Assembly: GCA_021234535.1 (NCBI GenBank)
Contig: CM037850.1
Coordinates: forward strand, 13,802,114-13,866,113
DNA from: Stichopus chloronotus
Lineage: Eukaryota; Echinodermata; Holothuroidea; Aspidochirotida; Stichopodidae
Length of the DNA stretch: 64,000 bases
Direction of reading: 5' to 3'
Shown here: piece after piece, positions 11,176 to 24,795 of the stretch
Layout: every line of letters starts with the position of its first letter
How positions within the stretch are numbered: position 1 is the first letter of the stretch
The notes under the pieces: generated by a model
What the model was told of the DNA's origin: nothing
The model's database searches: none
What the model saw: only the letters and a program-made list of their open reading frames with translations
Translations under genes and position numbers: made by a program

Positions 11176-14020
11176 AGTTGCCAGAAAGCAACCCCACCCA
11201 CCCCAAGCAAACAGCAGTCAATACTGCATACTTAAACCCTGTTTGTCTGTTTGATATAGATGTGGTTATGAGGTTAGTTTGAGTATGTGAATGTGAGGTT
11301 AACAAAAAGCAGACCATACTGAGAAAGAATAAATGTAATTTCTTTTCTGTGGCACTTCAACCATACTGTATGAGTAGCTCAAAACACTGACACACACCAG
11401 TTGTAGAAAATACTCAGTTTTGAGTACTTAGTCTCTGACTAAAGTACATACATATTGTACAGTACATGAAATGTTACAGTTGATGTTGGACTGTTGATGT
11501 AACTTACACACACTGTAGGTCCTACAGTGAACTATATTGATGACAAAGAACTTGGATTACATTGTGTAGTTTTATTGGCAGAACAACTATGAATACAGTT
11601 CACTGGAGCTTGTTACATTGTTCCTAGTACACACTTAAAAACTGAAAAGTGTTGGAACTGTTCCATTAACTGTTAGTTTGTGATTTGGTGCCACTGTTTG
11701 GTGAACTACAGTAATTGCATATGCAGACTTCTTTCGTGTTTAACTTTTGGTCAACCAAAGTGATGACTGTTTCAATATTGAGTTGAGGTCGTGGACTCGC
11801 AGCTAGGTAAAATGTCAGCTCAATGTTTTGTTGAGACCATGTACAAGTACTGTAGCATTTCAAAAACCTAAATTGTAAATACTCAAACTCGTGCAAAATG
11901 AGTTAGTGGCCCTTGTTTTTAAGTCTTGGCTTTGACTACCAGCAATCATAGCCAGCACACACTGATCAATGATTAAGTATTGTACATATCATACACCAGC
12001 AAATATCACTGAACAGTTTTCCTTTTTTTGCTCTTACATAATTCAATGTAATTTCTTTACGTATGTAAGTCTGATGATGCCATGATAATGATACTTCAAT
12101 AAAAGATGCGTTGACTGATGAACGTCATTTTAATTAATATCAATTTGTCCACTGAAATCCCTCAATTGTCTGTACAAATTCTGTTGATTCAGAGTGGCTG
12201 AAGTACTAAGCTGACAGGCAACCTAATATGTACATTTATTGAAGTTAACTGTGCATTTGTTGTGGATACTATAGTAGCTTGCTTTACTGTGCAGTAGACT
12301 ACATTGTGTGTATGGCCTTCATCCCACAAACACACCCACATATGTATCAGTTCCCACATGTATGGCACTGAGAACATAACACATAGGGGTTTTTTTTTTG
12401 TTTCTTTTCATGTTTTACTTCCATTCTGTTTTTTTTTATACAATGTGTGAGTTTGATTGAGGGATCACTCCCTGATCATTTATAATTTATGAAACTTTGT
12501 CATCATACAAGAACATGCTGCTGTACAGTACATGCATAGCACACACAAACTCTACGATAAGAGGAATTGAATGGATTGGACGTATGCAATGTGTGATCTT
12601 GTGTATCGCAAATGGGGTTATTAAAGGAGCTCATTTGAGTTGATACAGTATCTTTTGTGGCAAGTTTGAAAGAAATCATTGAATGCCAATACTGCCAATT
12701 GGCCCAATTATTCATGTATACACTCCTGTATGCTTTAACATTGCAACATTATCTTCGAGAGCAAGACAATAAAAAACAATTCAGTTTTCAGAGATTTGTT
12801 ACTCTTAATTACATTTGTAACTTGTAAGTGATGCATTCTCCTGTAGGATATTGGCCATCCGTCTGTGGTACACATACACATGCGTTTAGTGTACGTACAG
12901 AGATGAGTGAAGTTGCTATGATTTAAAAGATATGAAAGATTTCAGAAGTGAAACCAAAATGACTCAGACTGTGAAGACTCTACTATTGGATTTCAAATGT
13001 CACATACTGTACAGTATGGATCATTACTTTCCATCAGCATACATACTTTAAGCATGTATACAGCTGTCATGACAGTCATTTATATGAACGGGTAATTGAT
13101 GTGTTGTTCTTATCGAAAACCATATCTATAAAGTACTTGATCCATGTACCGGCATGTACATGGAGTAGAGTATGCCAAAGGTGTCATTTTATCAGAACAT
13201 TACTTGTATCCTACTTTATATCCCACAATAGACAAGCAGAAATACCAATAGTACCAATCAGTAACACAACTACATAGCATTAAATATCTATAGAATATAA
13301 GTTCTTAAATGGTTTGATGAATGCTTTATGTATTCGGCATGCTACAACTACAAGTCAGTTTTGAGTTCATTTATTGTTGAAATTTGTCATAGTTTCATTT
13401 GCCAATATCTCAAGTACTGTACAGTAACAAAGAATTAGAGTTTTCAAAAAAATCTTGAAATTTGTTTCCCTTTAACATATGTAACCTAAGACATATCTTA
13501 TCAATTTTAAAAACATTTTTTATGTTTTTATGTTTTTAAAAATCATATTTTATGAAGTTGAGTTCTTGACATTCTACTGTCAGATTTTGAAGTTACAGTG
13601 CAATAAATTTTACCCATGGACATGATTGGTTTAGCATTAGCATTGGTGCAGTAGGTTACTTGCAGACTTGGATCTGTAGATCACTGGGATCTATTTCTTT
13701 ATTGTCGTGTTTGTAACCAGCAGTGAGACTTGAATAAATGCAAATTACGCAAAACATTTCCAGAAAGTTTTCTCACTCTCTCATAGCTCCCTACTGGAGT
13801 GGAGATAGTCGACTCAGACTTGGAAGGCACTGCAAATATTGAGAAAAATTCTGGTTGTCTCCAACGTCACTTGATGAGTGACCAGTACCATAAACTTGGG
13901 GTATTGTCACTGTTTTGCAGTACCATGGCTTTTCCCAAATCTTGCATTCCATTCTTATTACTGTGCGTGTGTAATTCCATGCTTTTCTCAAAGAATGGTT
14001 TGCAGTGATTTTAGTGCCAC

Positions 14021-14287
14021 TTAAAGGGAAGAAAGGCATTTGTAAAAGAAAATACTTTTTTAAACCAATTATTTGTGGTCACAGAATGATAAACTATTCA
14101 AAATAAGCAACGACAGTGGTCATGTTTCAAAGAAATGAGTTTTCATTGATAGAAATTCAGCTACTTGTTGTTCAAGAATAATTTGTTCACTCAAAATTTC
14201 AAATGGTTATCTTCCATAAATCTCCACATGGATAATGATTTGAAGAGATGAAGCTTTTACAGATATTTTTTAATGAGACTGAATGTC
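14021..14287 (+). mobile_element. TTAA MITE, copy 2 (right end eroded)
   Basis: It begins TTAAAGGGAAGAAAGGCATT and follows the interior of the 34302 copy (ATTTGTGG-CA-AGAATGATA, GATGAAGCTTT-ACAGATATTT, ATGAGACTGAATG). The right terminal repeat and TTAA are lost. Confidence 0.75.
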
Positions 14288-16600
14288 TTGAAGGGCGGTA
14301 CATTCCGATTCCGATTGATGGTAATAGCTGCTATGTGGTCAAAAAATAGTTTTGTACATGAATGTATGATGTACAGCAGTGATATCAATCAGTGTGTTGC
14401 CTGGATCATTTTTGGTGTGCAAATGATTCTAACCAGTTCAGATAAGTTATTCTCATTAAGTCTCTTGTTACTTATCACTATACCACCACATTGCTCTGTT
14501 TGTTGTTATCGTATTTTTATTGTCCAGTAGATGGCTCCATTTGTTAACTTTGTTCAACAATTTCCCATTTTGACTGTGATAACTCTTTGGATACCATTAG
14601 TACTGTGCATTTGACAGCTTATCTTTATAAAACAGTACTTGTACTGTAAAGCAGGGTCGAAGTTCCAGTTTTGAAGTCACTCATGTAATTTTTTTGAATT
14701 CACCCTCAATCTGCGGCCATATGGTTGTAGAGGTATTCATCCACTGATGTCAGATATGATAACATTCCGACGGTGTGTGCAAGTATTGCACGCTTCAAGA
14801 AACAAAATTCAGTCATTTGAGACAGCTGTTCATTGCAAACAATATGGATAATCACCCCCTCCAAACAAACAGGACCATATTGCTTTTACGGTACCATCTC
14901 ATAAGCTAGGTTTGTGTTGAGTTTGTGTGGTCACAAGCATCTACTGTGTCTGTATTCAAATGATGTGTGCAACAATTTCAGTCATTTGAGGCAAACTGTT
15001 CATTTCAGACACTGTGGACGATTGTCCTCTGTTCACAAACAGTAGGCTTACCATTTCAAAGGTATTTTCTGAAAAGATCCTGAGATTTGTATGAGTTCAG
15101 TTTATTCATAAGTACTATGCAGTAACAGCAATATATATGAAAGAGAACCAAAGTAGTAATGGTTACATGTGTGTCGTGCATTACGCTGTTAGAAGTATCT
15201 TGCCAACTTGACACCAATGTTGCTGATATGCTTGATAACTAAGGTTTGCACCTAATCCAAAAGTTGGGCTTGGGTACCCACAGTCAGTCAAGAACCCATG
15301 TAGCCGATCATATAATTTCAGTGAGGTTATGAGTTTGTCGTGAAGTCATAATGTGACATTATGCAACAAGTATCTTACGCACAGGTATGGCAATGAAGTT
15401 GTTTAGTTCTAAGGCACACATACAATGATTTTTTTTGTGTGTTCGTCAGTGTACATGAGGAAAACTGTCAAATGTGTCAATTTCAGACAAATTGCTTAGA
15501 GTACACTTGGTAATACTGTACTTGGTAATACTGTACTTGGTAATGTTTAAGGCATGTTTAAAAATAACTACCGGAAAGAGGTTTCCAACAGAACACTAAA
15601 CCAATGAAATCAGTAATGAATCACATGCAGGCCCTTACACATTTCTAAGATTTCAATCGCAATGACAGCATTTAATTATGTGGTTGAGAACAAGACGCAA
15701 CTATGGTGTACCCTGGCTTTGTACATGATGTACTGATACAACGATCCAACTAACATGTCCACCTGCCCCACCAATAATTCACCCCTCCCCTGGTCACATT
15801 TCTTTACTTTCCCTCCTTACTTTCCCTCCTTACTTACCTGTTTCACCACAACTCATGAACCTTCACACTTTGTATGTAACGCCCTCCTATTACCTTCAAT
15901 ACTGCCTTTAAACCACCTTAGTATGCTCAGATTCTCCTTCTGTCCCCCTCCTTATTCTCCCACTCTCATTGTCTAGTCCAGTGTTTAAGTTCTCCTTATT
16001 TTTCTAAAAAATTAATTAGATCCAGTACAGTATGCTGGCAATGTTTTGGCCACTTTAAAGAACAAAGGTTAGGTGTAAGTGAATGCAGTGTTTGTAAATT
16101 TTGACTGGGTACAGTATGCATGCATTGAAATGCTAATGTAGCAGATTTTATTATGTATGTAGGTGTGATTTGGAAATTTGAAAGAAGCCTGACACAAAAT
16201 TATGTAGTAAGTTTAGTTTATCACTCCTAGTTCCCTGAAAGTTTCTAACAGCTGTTACAAGGAATTAAAGTTACTGTAAATGAAAGCTATGATTTGTTGC
16301 AGTATTTTTTGCTGAAACTGCTGAAACTAACAAAGGAGAAACTTTACTACTGTAGATCTTATGCTCATGTATGTATTGTACGTGTACAGGATATATAGCG
16401 TATAACATACTGTGTGCTGCAACTACGAAATATGTATTCTGCATTTGTTTGTTGTAGCACACTGCACAGAGAGGTTGTGATTCATACCTTTATCGGCCTC
16501 CTACACACTTTACTCAAACAGCCTCCTAAGTTCATATTACTCTATGCCCTTTTATCACATTACTGTATCTGGCGTGAACTTTGTCGTTATATACCTTCAG

Positions 16601-16693
16601 GCATACAGAATGGTAGGTCAGATCTCGATGCGGGGGGCATCGAGAACCCAGGCCTGAGTCGAACATCTAGCGGGCAATTGTATATTGTAACAG
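16601..16693 (+). CDS. ANO: Anoctamin candidate exon 2a, symmetric 93-nt cassette
   Basis: The acceptor (ataccttcag before 16601) and donor (gtgaga at 16694) bound 93 nt that read, with one base from the previous exon, IQNGRSDLDAGGIENPG then LSRTSSGQLYIVTG. Both edges are phase 1, so the exon can be included or skipped without changing frame between exon 1a and the exon at 38281. It stands out from the flanking intron by higher GC and CpG content (GATCTCGATG, GGGCATCGAG). The peptide is polar and disordered-looking, as usual for anoctamin N-termini, which differ widely between paralogues. No domain is recognised. It sits inside a longer chance open frame, 16414-16815, whose outer parts look non-coding. 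Confidence 0.6.
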
Positions 16694-19226
16694 GTGAGAT
16701 GTTAGTCATTGGTGGCGCTATTCATTTCTCTTATCACTTCTTAATCTCTCTGCCACTCTCTCTCATATTTCCATTCTTATTCCAAGTGGACATTTCCCAC
16801 AGAGCCCATTTATAATACACTAATTTGAAAGTTGAGTAGAAATTTGATCTTTAGCAATCTTAGCATATTAAACAATTTCGGTAAAAAAAAAGGGGGTTGT
16901 CTCTCTCCACTGAGTGAATGAGCACTAACTTTTAAATATCTTTTATCCCTGAATAAAATTCTATTGGATCATTGTCCAAAACTAAGAGTACTGCAGTGTA
17001 ATATGGGTAATTTGCCACCTTGCCAAATCTTTTAATCCCTTCAATGTAGCTAGAATTGCAACTTGATGAAAAATTAACATAAAATGCTGCTTTTCACACT
17101 TTCGTGCCTGTAGCTGCAACATGTGATAATCGTCAAATTATTCTCTTTTGGATTTTGGGGACCAACTGCTTAGTCATGCTCCGTTTAAATGCTTCACAGC
17201 TCTTAGTAGTTAACATGCCTGCGTTAGCATTCTCTAGTTATTCCACCCCTCACCTCTTTCTCGCAGGAATATTGTGGTATTACAGTTATCAAATGTTTCA
17301 TTTCTCTACGAAAGAACATCAGGCTGCACAAGTAGAAGCATCATTAAAATAAGCATTTAATACTTACTGTACAGCACTTCATCACATTCATCATTCTGTA
17401 AATTTACAATATTGACTGGAATGATTTATGACCCATGACCACCAAGTGGTTAGGAGACTAATTTTGATAATTTCTGTTGATAATGAGATGCACAGCTTAA
17501 AGGCCTAGTATATTTATGTACTGTGCTTATTCTTGGTAAAGTGTGATGATTATCCAGCTTGGATTTCTTCAAGTGGCAGAAAGTGAAAGATGCAAACACT
17601 TGAATGTACCGTACCTCTTAGACAAAAAGCTCAACCCTTTACTTTGAGTGCCCTTAGATCAACACAACTGATTAGATTTTTCTAAAATTTGAAAATTTAT
17701 GAAATATATTGAAAGTGCAAGTGGAATAGTTTCTTTGTTGTGACTCAGTGTGTATAAGATAATGTACAGCAAGGGAAGCAACTATTACTGTACTTTATGT
17801 AATTCTGGCAAGTCTTTCAATCCCCTTAGTTTGCATACAATATTAGATTACTTCACGTCTATTTAAAGCCATCTTCTCTGAAAACATGCAACACCAGATC
17901 ATTTGAAGGGTTCCAGGAAAGATTAATGTAATAAACTTTCGGGTATTTAAATGAAGATTAATTTTAAGTTTTCAAAAGATTTGAAGTGTTGTAGCATCTG
18001 TGAATTACAATGTGATCATACAGTAGTTCACTGCATTTCTCCAACTTATGATGTATTTCACCTGTTCATTGCATGCATCATCTTCCAAGATATATTTACT
18101 CCTCAGAATAGTCTTGTCACACATTCCAAACACACCAGCTACACTTGTCATGAGCAATAGTCTTTCTCATGTACTTTATGTGGGACAACAACAAAAAAAA
18201 AACCTTGCAAGTTTTAAGAGGTGGAACAAGTCTCATTGCAAAAATATGTGTCACCTTGTAGTGTAATTGCAGTATTTTTTATCTTAGTCTGTAATCTCTT
18301 CAGTAAAGCAAAGCGTTAAATGATTCTGAAATTCTAGTGTCGTTTATGATTAAAGAAAATAAATAGATTAAAGAATGATTAAAGAAAAAAAGCACACGAG
18401 AGAACCCAAAGTATTGTCGTGAAATACTTACTAAAGTTGGGGTTGTTTATTAAAGTCAAGATGCATTCAAATAGGAATATGAATTCCTTCAGATCCAAGG
18501 AACCATTCATTGCCCGTAGAATACAAGCTGTGATAATGTTTTTTAAAACAAAAGCAACTTTTGAAATTTTCTTTTTCTTTGTACAGTAAGTTTTCACAGC
18601 ACACCCTGTCTTTAAGATGTGTTTCAATATTTTTATCACCCTGGAAAAATTGTCTCACCTACAAAGTGAGGAATCAAAGGAAGGATTTCATTGAACCATT
18701 AACAGAAAACCTGTACTTTCCAACCTACGTACAGTATAGTTGTATCATCTTGCCTGCGGCTGGGATGCGAAGGCCACAGAACTGTGATGACCGAGGGAAA
18801 TGTATCACATCCTCTTGAAGTAAACTCTCCTCACTGGTATCACATGCAATCAGTGTGTACTGAATACTACTAGTGTGGGAGGGAGCGGAAATTGTATTGT
18901 AAATCAACTGTGACACACAAAACATCCTCGTTAGAGAGTAACAGTGTGGGCAGTACTATCATGTGGTCGCTGGTCACGTATATGCTGCATTATGGTAGGA
19001 AATTTAAAGCTTGCACTTTTAGAGTCAGTGGTTATTATAACACAGGGTAGCCATTTGTGGTGTTTTTAAAACCCCAAACGGTAAATTTGGTATTTTTTTT
19101 CCTTCTCTCTGTGGGTGTTGAAAAAGTAAGGCTTACACCAAACAGCATTTTTGACATTTTCCGGAAGGATAGCATTAACCCCCAAGAGTGCATTATCTGT
19201 TGGTTAAGGCACTGGTCTTAAGTGTT

Positions 19227-19778
19227 TAAAAGGATGGTCCAGACAAAAATTCAGCTTTAATATGTTTAAGAGTAAGTTTATCCACTCAGGTGATACTTCT
19301 AGTCAGTTCCCATGCATGGTTCTCAAGATATTACAGTATCAGTTGAAGTAACCCCCTTTGCTGACAACTGTGAACTTGAAGCAAGCAGGAGTGACATCAT
19401 CTCCTCACATTGCTGAAGAGTCTTTTGTTTTCTTTATTATTAAATTTATCATTTTGACCTTGAAATCATTAGGTGTTACTGATAATGTGATGGTCGCAAA
19501 ACTCTAGTACTCCTGATACATTCACATTATGATAGCACTAGACTAGTATTAAATTTGGTGTAAAGTTTAAAGAAAAACCTAAAACGCTTTATCAATGTGT
19601 GGAGATAACGTCGCTCCTGTTTGCTTCAAGTTAACTTTAGGTAACAAATGTGGCAACTTCGACTGCTCATATCTCAGGAGCCCCACATGGGAATTGAATG
19701 GAAGTTTCACTGTAGTGGTCAGATTTAATTACTCTGCAACATATCACAGCACTATATGTGGCTAAACCATCCTTTTAA
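19227..19778. mobile_element. TTAA-flanked foldback MITE (552 bp)
   Basis: TTAA at 19227-19230 and 19775-19778 flank termini AAGGATGGT and ACCATCCTT. The inverted similarity continues inward: CTTGAAGCAAGCAGGAGTGA and TCTCCTCACATTG (19376-19415) match the reverse complement of CAATGTGTGGAGA and TCGCTCCTGTTTGCTTCAAG (19593-19630), and GTTCCCATGCATGG pairs with CCCACATGGGAA. Almost the whole unit can fold into one stem. No coding capacity. Confidence 0.85.
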
Positions 19779-20398
19779 CCTTGTTCATTTATGCAGTATG
19801 GGATTTTGATGGAAAAGACAAAACATACAGAGGTTGTGTTGGTAAATAACCACAGTTTTGTTGAAAATGATCCCTGTGAAAAGGTAAACATGACTTACAA
19901 TATGTCAACAATGTTCTTGTACTCCACTATTGTTTTGTGTAAGAGAACAGACAATAGCAAAAACTTCATTTTCATTGTTTTCATTTGCTGGCAATTTAAC
20001 CCTAAAATTGACTGTATGTTATCTGTAGAATAATGCATGGTCACCAGACTGTAGTGGGCCAATAGGAGGTAAGTACTCTTCCCAAGTATGTATGAACAGT
20101 AGGTAAGAAACAGTATGGGATTGTGTTATTTTTTAAATGGTACTGGTCACACTATTTGCATGTATACATGTATGCTAATTGTGTAAATTTACTGTTGAAA
20201 TTTTGTTCATACACAGGTCCATAAATGCAAAGTGAAAGGCGCATTGATACAGATCAGTAGGAGTTTGATTACTGTATTATTTTTCCCCAATCTGAGTTTT
20301 TAATAATGGTAACTTGGAAACAAAAGTGAAGGGCAAACTGCTTTTTTAATTCATATAAATATAAAGTTGGCGTGATCCTGTACACTCTGGTGAATATC

Positions 20399-21046
20399 TA
20401 GACTCTGTAGAGTCTGCTTGGGCTGGAAAGTTTCTGTTCCTAATCTTGGTTCGGCCGCTTCTAGTACTGCTCTTCCGGAAGAGTGTTTACTCCCCTCATT
20501 GATCGCTGCCCTCGCAGACTTTGGACACTTGTTTTAATTATTCACACAACTTTTAACTAAAACCGTTGTTTTTCACTACCAAATTCGGTAGAAGCCAATC
20601 ACGGCCATTGTGAGAAATGATGGGAGTGATGATGGGGAAAGGACCTACGACTGATTAGTTTCGTAAATATCATGGTAACTCTTCAACTGTTCTGGGTCTC
20701 TCTTAGCGATGTCCTATTTCTGCCGTAGGCAAATCTGGTGATAGGGTGAAAGTTAGCCTAGGTACCATTATTTTCTCTCATTGTTCGATCGCTGCCATTG
20801 GCTCATTTCATGAGACTAACGGGTAGTATTTTAATATGTATTAACCGTAACGTCAAACGTGACTATTCATTTGTACATAATTATATCGAGTGTCCAAAGT
20901 CTTTCCGGCGGACGGCGATCGCAGGGAAACGCGATTACTAGATAAGTTTATATCCTCGGTTAGGTATAAGTAGGCTGCAGCTCAAATTGTGAGGAATGTA
21001 TCAAAGGAGGGGAATTCATTCGCCGAGAAAGACTTTGCAAAGTCTA
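20399..21046. mobile_element. Non-autonomous DNA transposon with 9 bp target duplication
   Basis: A 648 bp unit starting TAGACTCTGTAGAGTCT and ending AGACTTTGCAAAGTCTA, i.e. terminal inverted repeats matching at 14 of 17 positions, each of which is itself a palindrome. A perfect 9 bp direct repeat, GTGAATATC, flanks it (20390-20398 and 21047-21055). A second nested inverted pair lies inside: AGACTTTGGACACT near 20517 and AGTGTCCAAAGTCT near 20891. A 9 bp duplication is usual for Mutator-like (MULE) elements. No transposase frame, so it must have been mobilised in trans. Confidence 0.85.
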
Positions 21047-24000
21047 GTGAATATCCTGTGGTGATTGAAGTGTCCGGCCAACTTACTTTATGAGGAGTGC
21101 TTGAAAATAATGTGAAAATACTTTAACCTGCTCTTTGAGTTACAAAGAACATTGACTCTGAAGAACATTTATGTGGATTACCAAGTTAGCCAATACCCAA
21201 CATGCACTCTATGTAGACCGCCTGCAGTCCTTTTATCTATAAAACTAACAGAGGTTATTGAGGCTTGTGATGGTCAAATATAAGTACAGCATTAGGATAG
21301 TGTTACAAAGTACTGTTAAATGGCTACAAAGGTTCTGCTTGAATGATTCCACTTAAAATTCCTATCATCTATTCTTAAAACTTGAAACTGCCTTGTTGTA
21401 ATTTGAAAGGTAGATCTACCTAGTCCGCCATTGCGAAGTATGCCTGTCATATCATTGTTTTACAATGTGGGTGTTGTAAGTTGTACAGAATACTGTACAG
21501 TATGTTTTATATGAAGTGGACATTATATATATGGGTGCAGTGGTCCTCTTGTGGGTAAAATAAAATCCAATCAGAAGGAAGTTCAAACTGACAACTTTCT
21601 GGAGAGGCTTGACACTGATTTTAAGTTTCAGAAGAAATAAGTGAGATTTGGGTGGAATTGTAAAGATGAATTTAATTAATTGTTTGTGAGTGGTGAACCC
21701 ACTGAGAGATAAACAACTTGTGAGCAATTCACATCATGGACTCATAGTTCCCATGGATGCTAAAATGTCAAGGCAAGCAGAAGTGAAAGTCGTCAAACAA
21801 GGGCAATTTTGGTGCCAAGAGGGCCGGCCGTGTGCTAGAACTCAGGATTGTGAAGTGCTGTCATGTTGAACCTTGCGTTGCTGTTGGCAATTAATAGGGG
21901 GCAATATTGTCACTTGTGATCACCCACACCATTGACATTGGCATTCGACTTTCTGGTTGAAAGTTATGTAACAGTGGCACAGGTTGAATTTATGAAATGT
22001 AAGTGACAACAAAAAAATGCAAATGAAGCCTCGACAATCATGATTATTGTTATTGTGGAACATTACAAGACACTGGTGAATGATGTGCTTCTTAAGTTGT
22101 TTGAATCATTAGTTAGGAAATGAGATATCTGATCTCCGCAGAGGCTGAGGTTAAGAAATATGTACTCTGTCATCCAACTGAGGAACCCATGTACGCCAGT
22201 GTTGAATATGTGCAGCATGCAGCTTGACAAAATACAGAAGTTAAGCATTGTTCAGGTGTAAATGTTTGATGTAAAGTTATGAAAGGTGGATGGTTACAAC
22301 AAGGAAACAAATACTTAACATTTGGTAAACATTCTTATCTTTGGCTTCTTTATTTTCGATGGTTGATTTTAATCTGTACAGGGCTAGTGGCTCTAATCCA
22401 TCAAGTAACCTTGTACCTTTAGTGTCTGAAGGACTGATGTATGCATTTCCATACATTTCCTCTTTTTAAATTTCAATTTGGTTGAGTGATTCTCTCATGC
22501 AGTAAACCTGTAAAGTATATTGTCCTAAAGACTGCTCAATCTTTGTAGGTCCGTCTTTATTCTTTTACAGTCATAATGGATAATTCTTAATATGTAGATT
22601 GAAGTAACCATGACATCAGGTTATGTACTGTCATTGTACTGTGTACAGCTTTTGTACTATCTAAGTACTGTAGTAGCTACAATCTGGTCTTGAATGTATA
22701 GCACTGTATATGCACAATTGGTTTATGTACACAATTTGATAAAGTTCACTTCATCTCCCCTTTACATGGCTTTGTGATCTTTATGAATGTGGTGGATTCG
22801 GGAAACCGCCCAGTGCTTGCAGGAAATACTGTAACCACACACATTTATCTAAAGTGTGGCAGTTTGGTGGGAGCTTGGCCACTCGCACTGCCAGCAATTT
22901 GAGCAGACTAAAAATTGTAAATGCAAACTAAATTATATCCCCAAATGGAGGAAGCTGTTATCTTCCTCTTGTAAAATGTAAAATTTGGTTGCCGTTCTGT
23001 ATCTCACTTAGTATGGTATTTACTAACGTACAGGTACAGTTGTTTGTTAAGTAGTGTAGCTACTGTGATGCTTAAAAATAACTATGATGTTCTGTAGCCT
23101 GCAGGACTGCTGTACAGTACTGTTGTTGTAGTGCATATACAGTATTTTATGTTGTTCATGATTCATTTCTGGTTTGTTAGTTTAATTTCCCTAAGAGATT
23201 AAAAGCCGGATGGCCGGACAGTAATGCAGGGAATGCAATTTGACTGAGGCACAGCAACGAGTATCAGCTGTTATAGCAATGACTCCAAGCATACTGTACA
23301 GTATATATAACTTACACAGAGACTTTATTAATGCCTGTTGTCTAGGGTTTTTGGACAAAGTGAATGGTGTTGGTTTTTGCATCAAACCTTGTTGACCAGA
23401 TGAAAGCTAGGAGACATTGGCATCACATACTGTTTGGGTGTAAGACCCTTATAAGAGAAGGAGGTTTGGACAGATAATGTGTATAGAGAGATATAAATGA
23501 AGACTAGCAGGTGGCATGGTTTAGTTTTACTTCTTCTGATACCAGTAGTAGTGTCTGTACAGCTACTGTGCATCTGCTTTTGACCATGCTTTTATTCAAA
23601 TAAGAAAAAAAAGCTGTGGAGAGGTACATATCGTATGGACAACACAGTCACTGTGTCACATCTGAGTACCATTTTGCAGCATCAGAGTAGCCCCCTCTCG
23701 CCCTCTCCCCCTGCCTACATATGCACCAGCGTGTCATTCATCGGTAATATTATTTACCCATGAGTCCACGGGCCAGTTTAGATAAATATGGTTGTTAGTA
23801 ATGCACACATCAACTCCCGGTTTAAGAGACCAATGTCAACAGGTCTGGAATGTAACAGGTTGATAAAACTAGTCCAAACAGAGTGACCTTTGCTATTTTT
23901 TGAAGCAAACACTTTGGAAAGTTTACATTAAAGTGAGATACTGACGTAAAACATTCTTCTCCATGTTCTTCATTACATTTTACTTTTTTCGTATCTCCTG

Positions 24001-24087
24001 AAATGCAAGAAATTTTGGAAGTGGGAGATTTCATAGTGATCGACTGTTGTTCATTGTTCTAGGAGGTTAGTCAACTCTGTTAAGTTG

Positions 24088-24795
24088 TCCATCTGACATA
24101 GTGATTTGGCCATCTGACATAGTGATTTAGCCATCTGACATAGTGATTCGGCCATCTGACATGGTGACTTGGTCATCTGACGGAGTGATTTCTAACAGTG
24201 ATTTGGCCATCTGACATGGTGACTTGGTCATCTGACGGAGTGATTTCTAACAGTGAGTTGGCCATCTGACATGGTGACTTGGTCATCTGACAGGCTGATT
24301 TCTAACAGTGAGTTGGCCATCTGACATGGTGACTTGGTCATCTGACAGACTGATTTCTAACAGTGAGTTGGCCATCTGACATGGTGACTTGGTCATCTGA
24401 CGGAGTGATTTCTAACAGTGAGTTGGCCATCTGACATGGTGACTTGGTCATCTGACGGAGTGATTTCTAACAGTGAGTTGGCCATCTGACATGGTGACTT
24501 GGTCATCTGACGGAGTGATTTCTAACAGTGAGTTGGCCATCTGACATGGTGACTTGGTCATCTGACGGAGTGATTTCTAACAGTGAGTTGGCCATCTGAC
24601 ATGGTGACTCAGCCATCTGACATAGTGACTTGGTCATCTGACGGAGTGATTTCTAACAGTGAGTTGGCCATCTGACATGGTGACTTGGTCATCTGACGGA
24701 GTGATTTCTAACAGTGAGTTGGCCATCTGACATGGTGACTCAGCCATCTGATGGAGTTTGAGTTGGCCATCTGACATGGTGACTTGATGTTGACA
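24088..24795 (+). repeat. Tandem array: 21 bp monomers within a 55 bp higher-order unit
   Basis: It starts with simple copies of GCCATCTGACATAGTGATTT (about 21 bp). It then becomes a 55 bp unit, with GAGTTGGCCATCTGACATGG at 24255, 24310, 24365, 24420, 24475, 24530, 24585, 24661 and 24716. The single irregular step (76) equals 55+21, one extra monomer. Non-coding. Confidence 0.92.

Larger units (their letters stand above)
7405..16600 (+). other. Intron between exons 1a and 2a
   Basis: 9.2 kb with no further exon that I can support. It holds a fragment of the AGGTCA repeat (9000-9170), two imperfect 30-38 bp tandem stretches (9905-10050, 11015-11175), a MITE copy (14021-14287), two perfect TACTGTACAGTA palindromes (13005, 13415) and a pyrimidine-rich stretch (15760-15990). 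Confidence 0.6.

Noticed and set aside
16414..16815. Open frame of 133 codons as a stand-alone gene
   Set aside because: Only the 31 codons between the acceptor at 16600 and the donor at 16694 look coding; they are reported as an exon.
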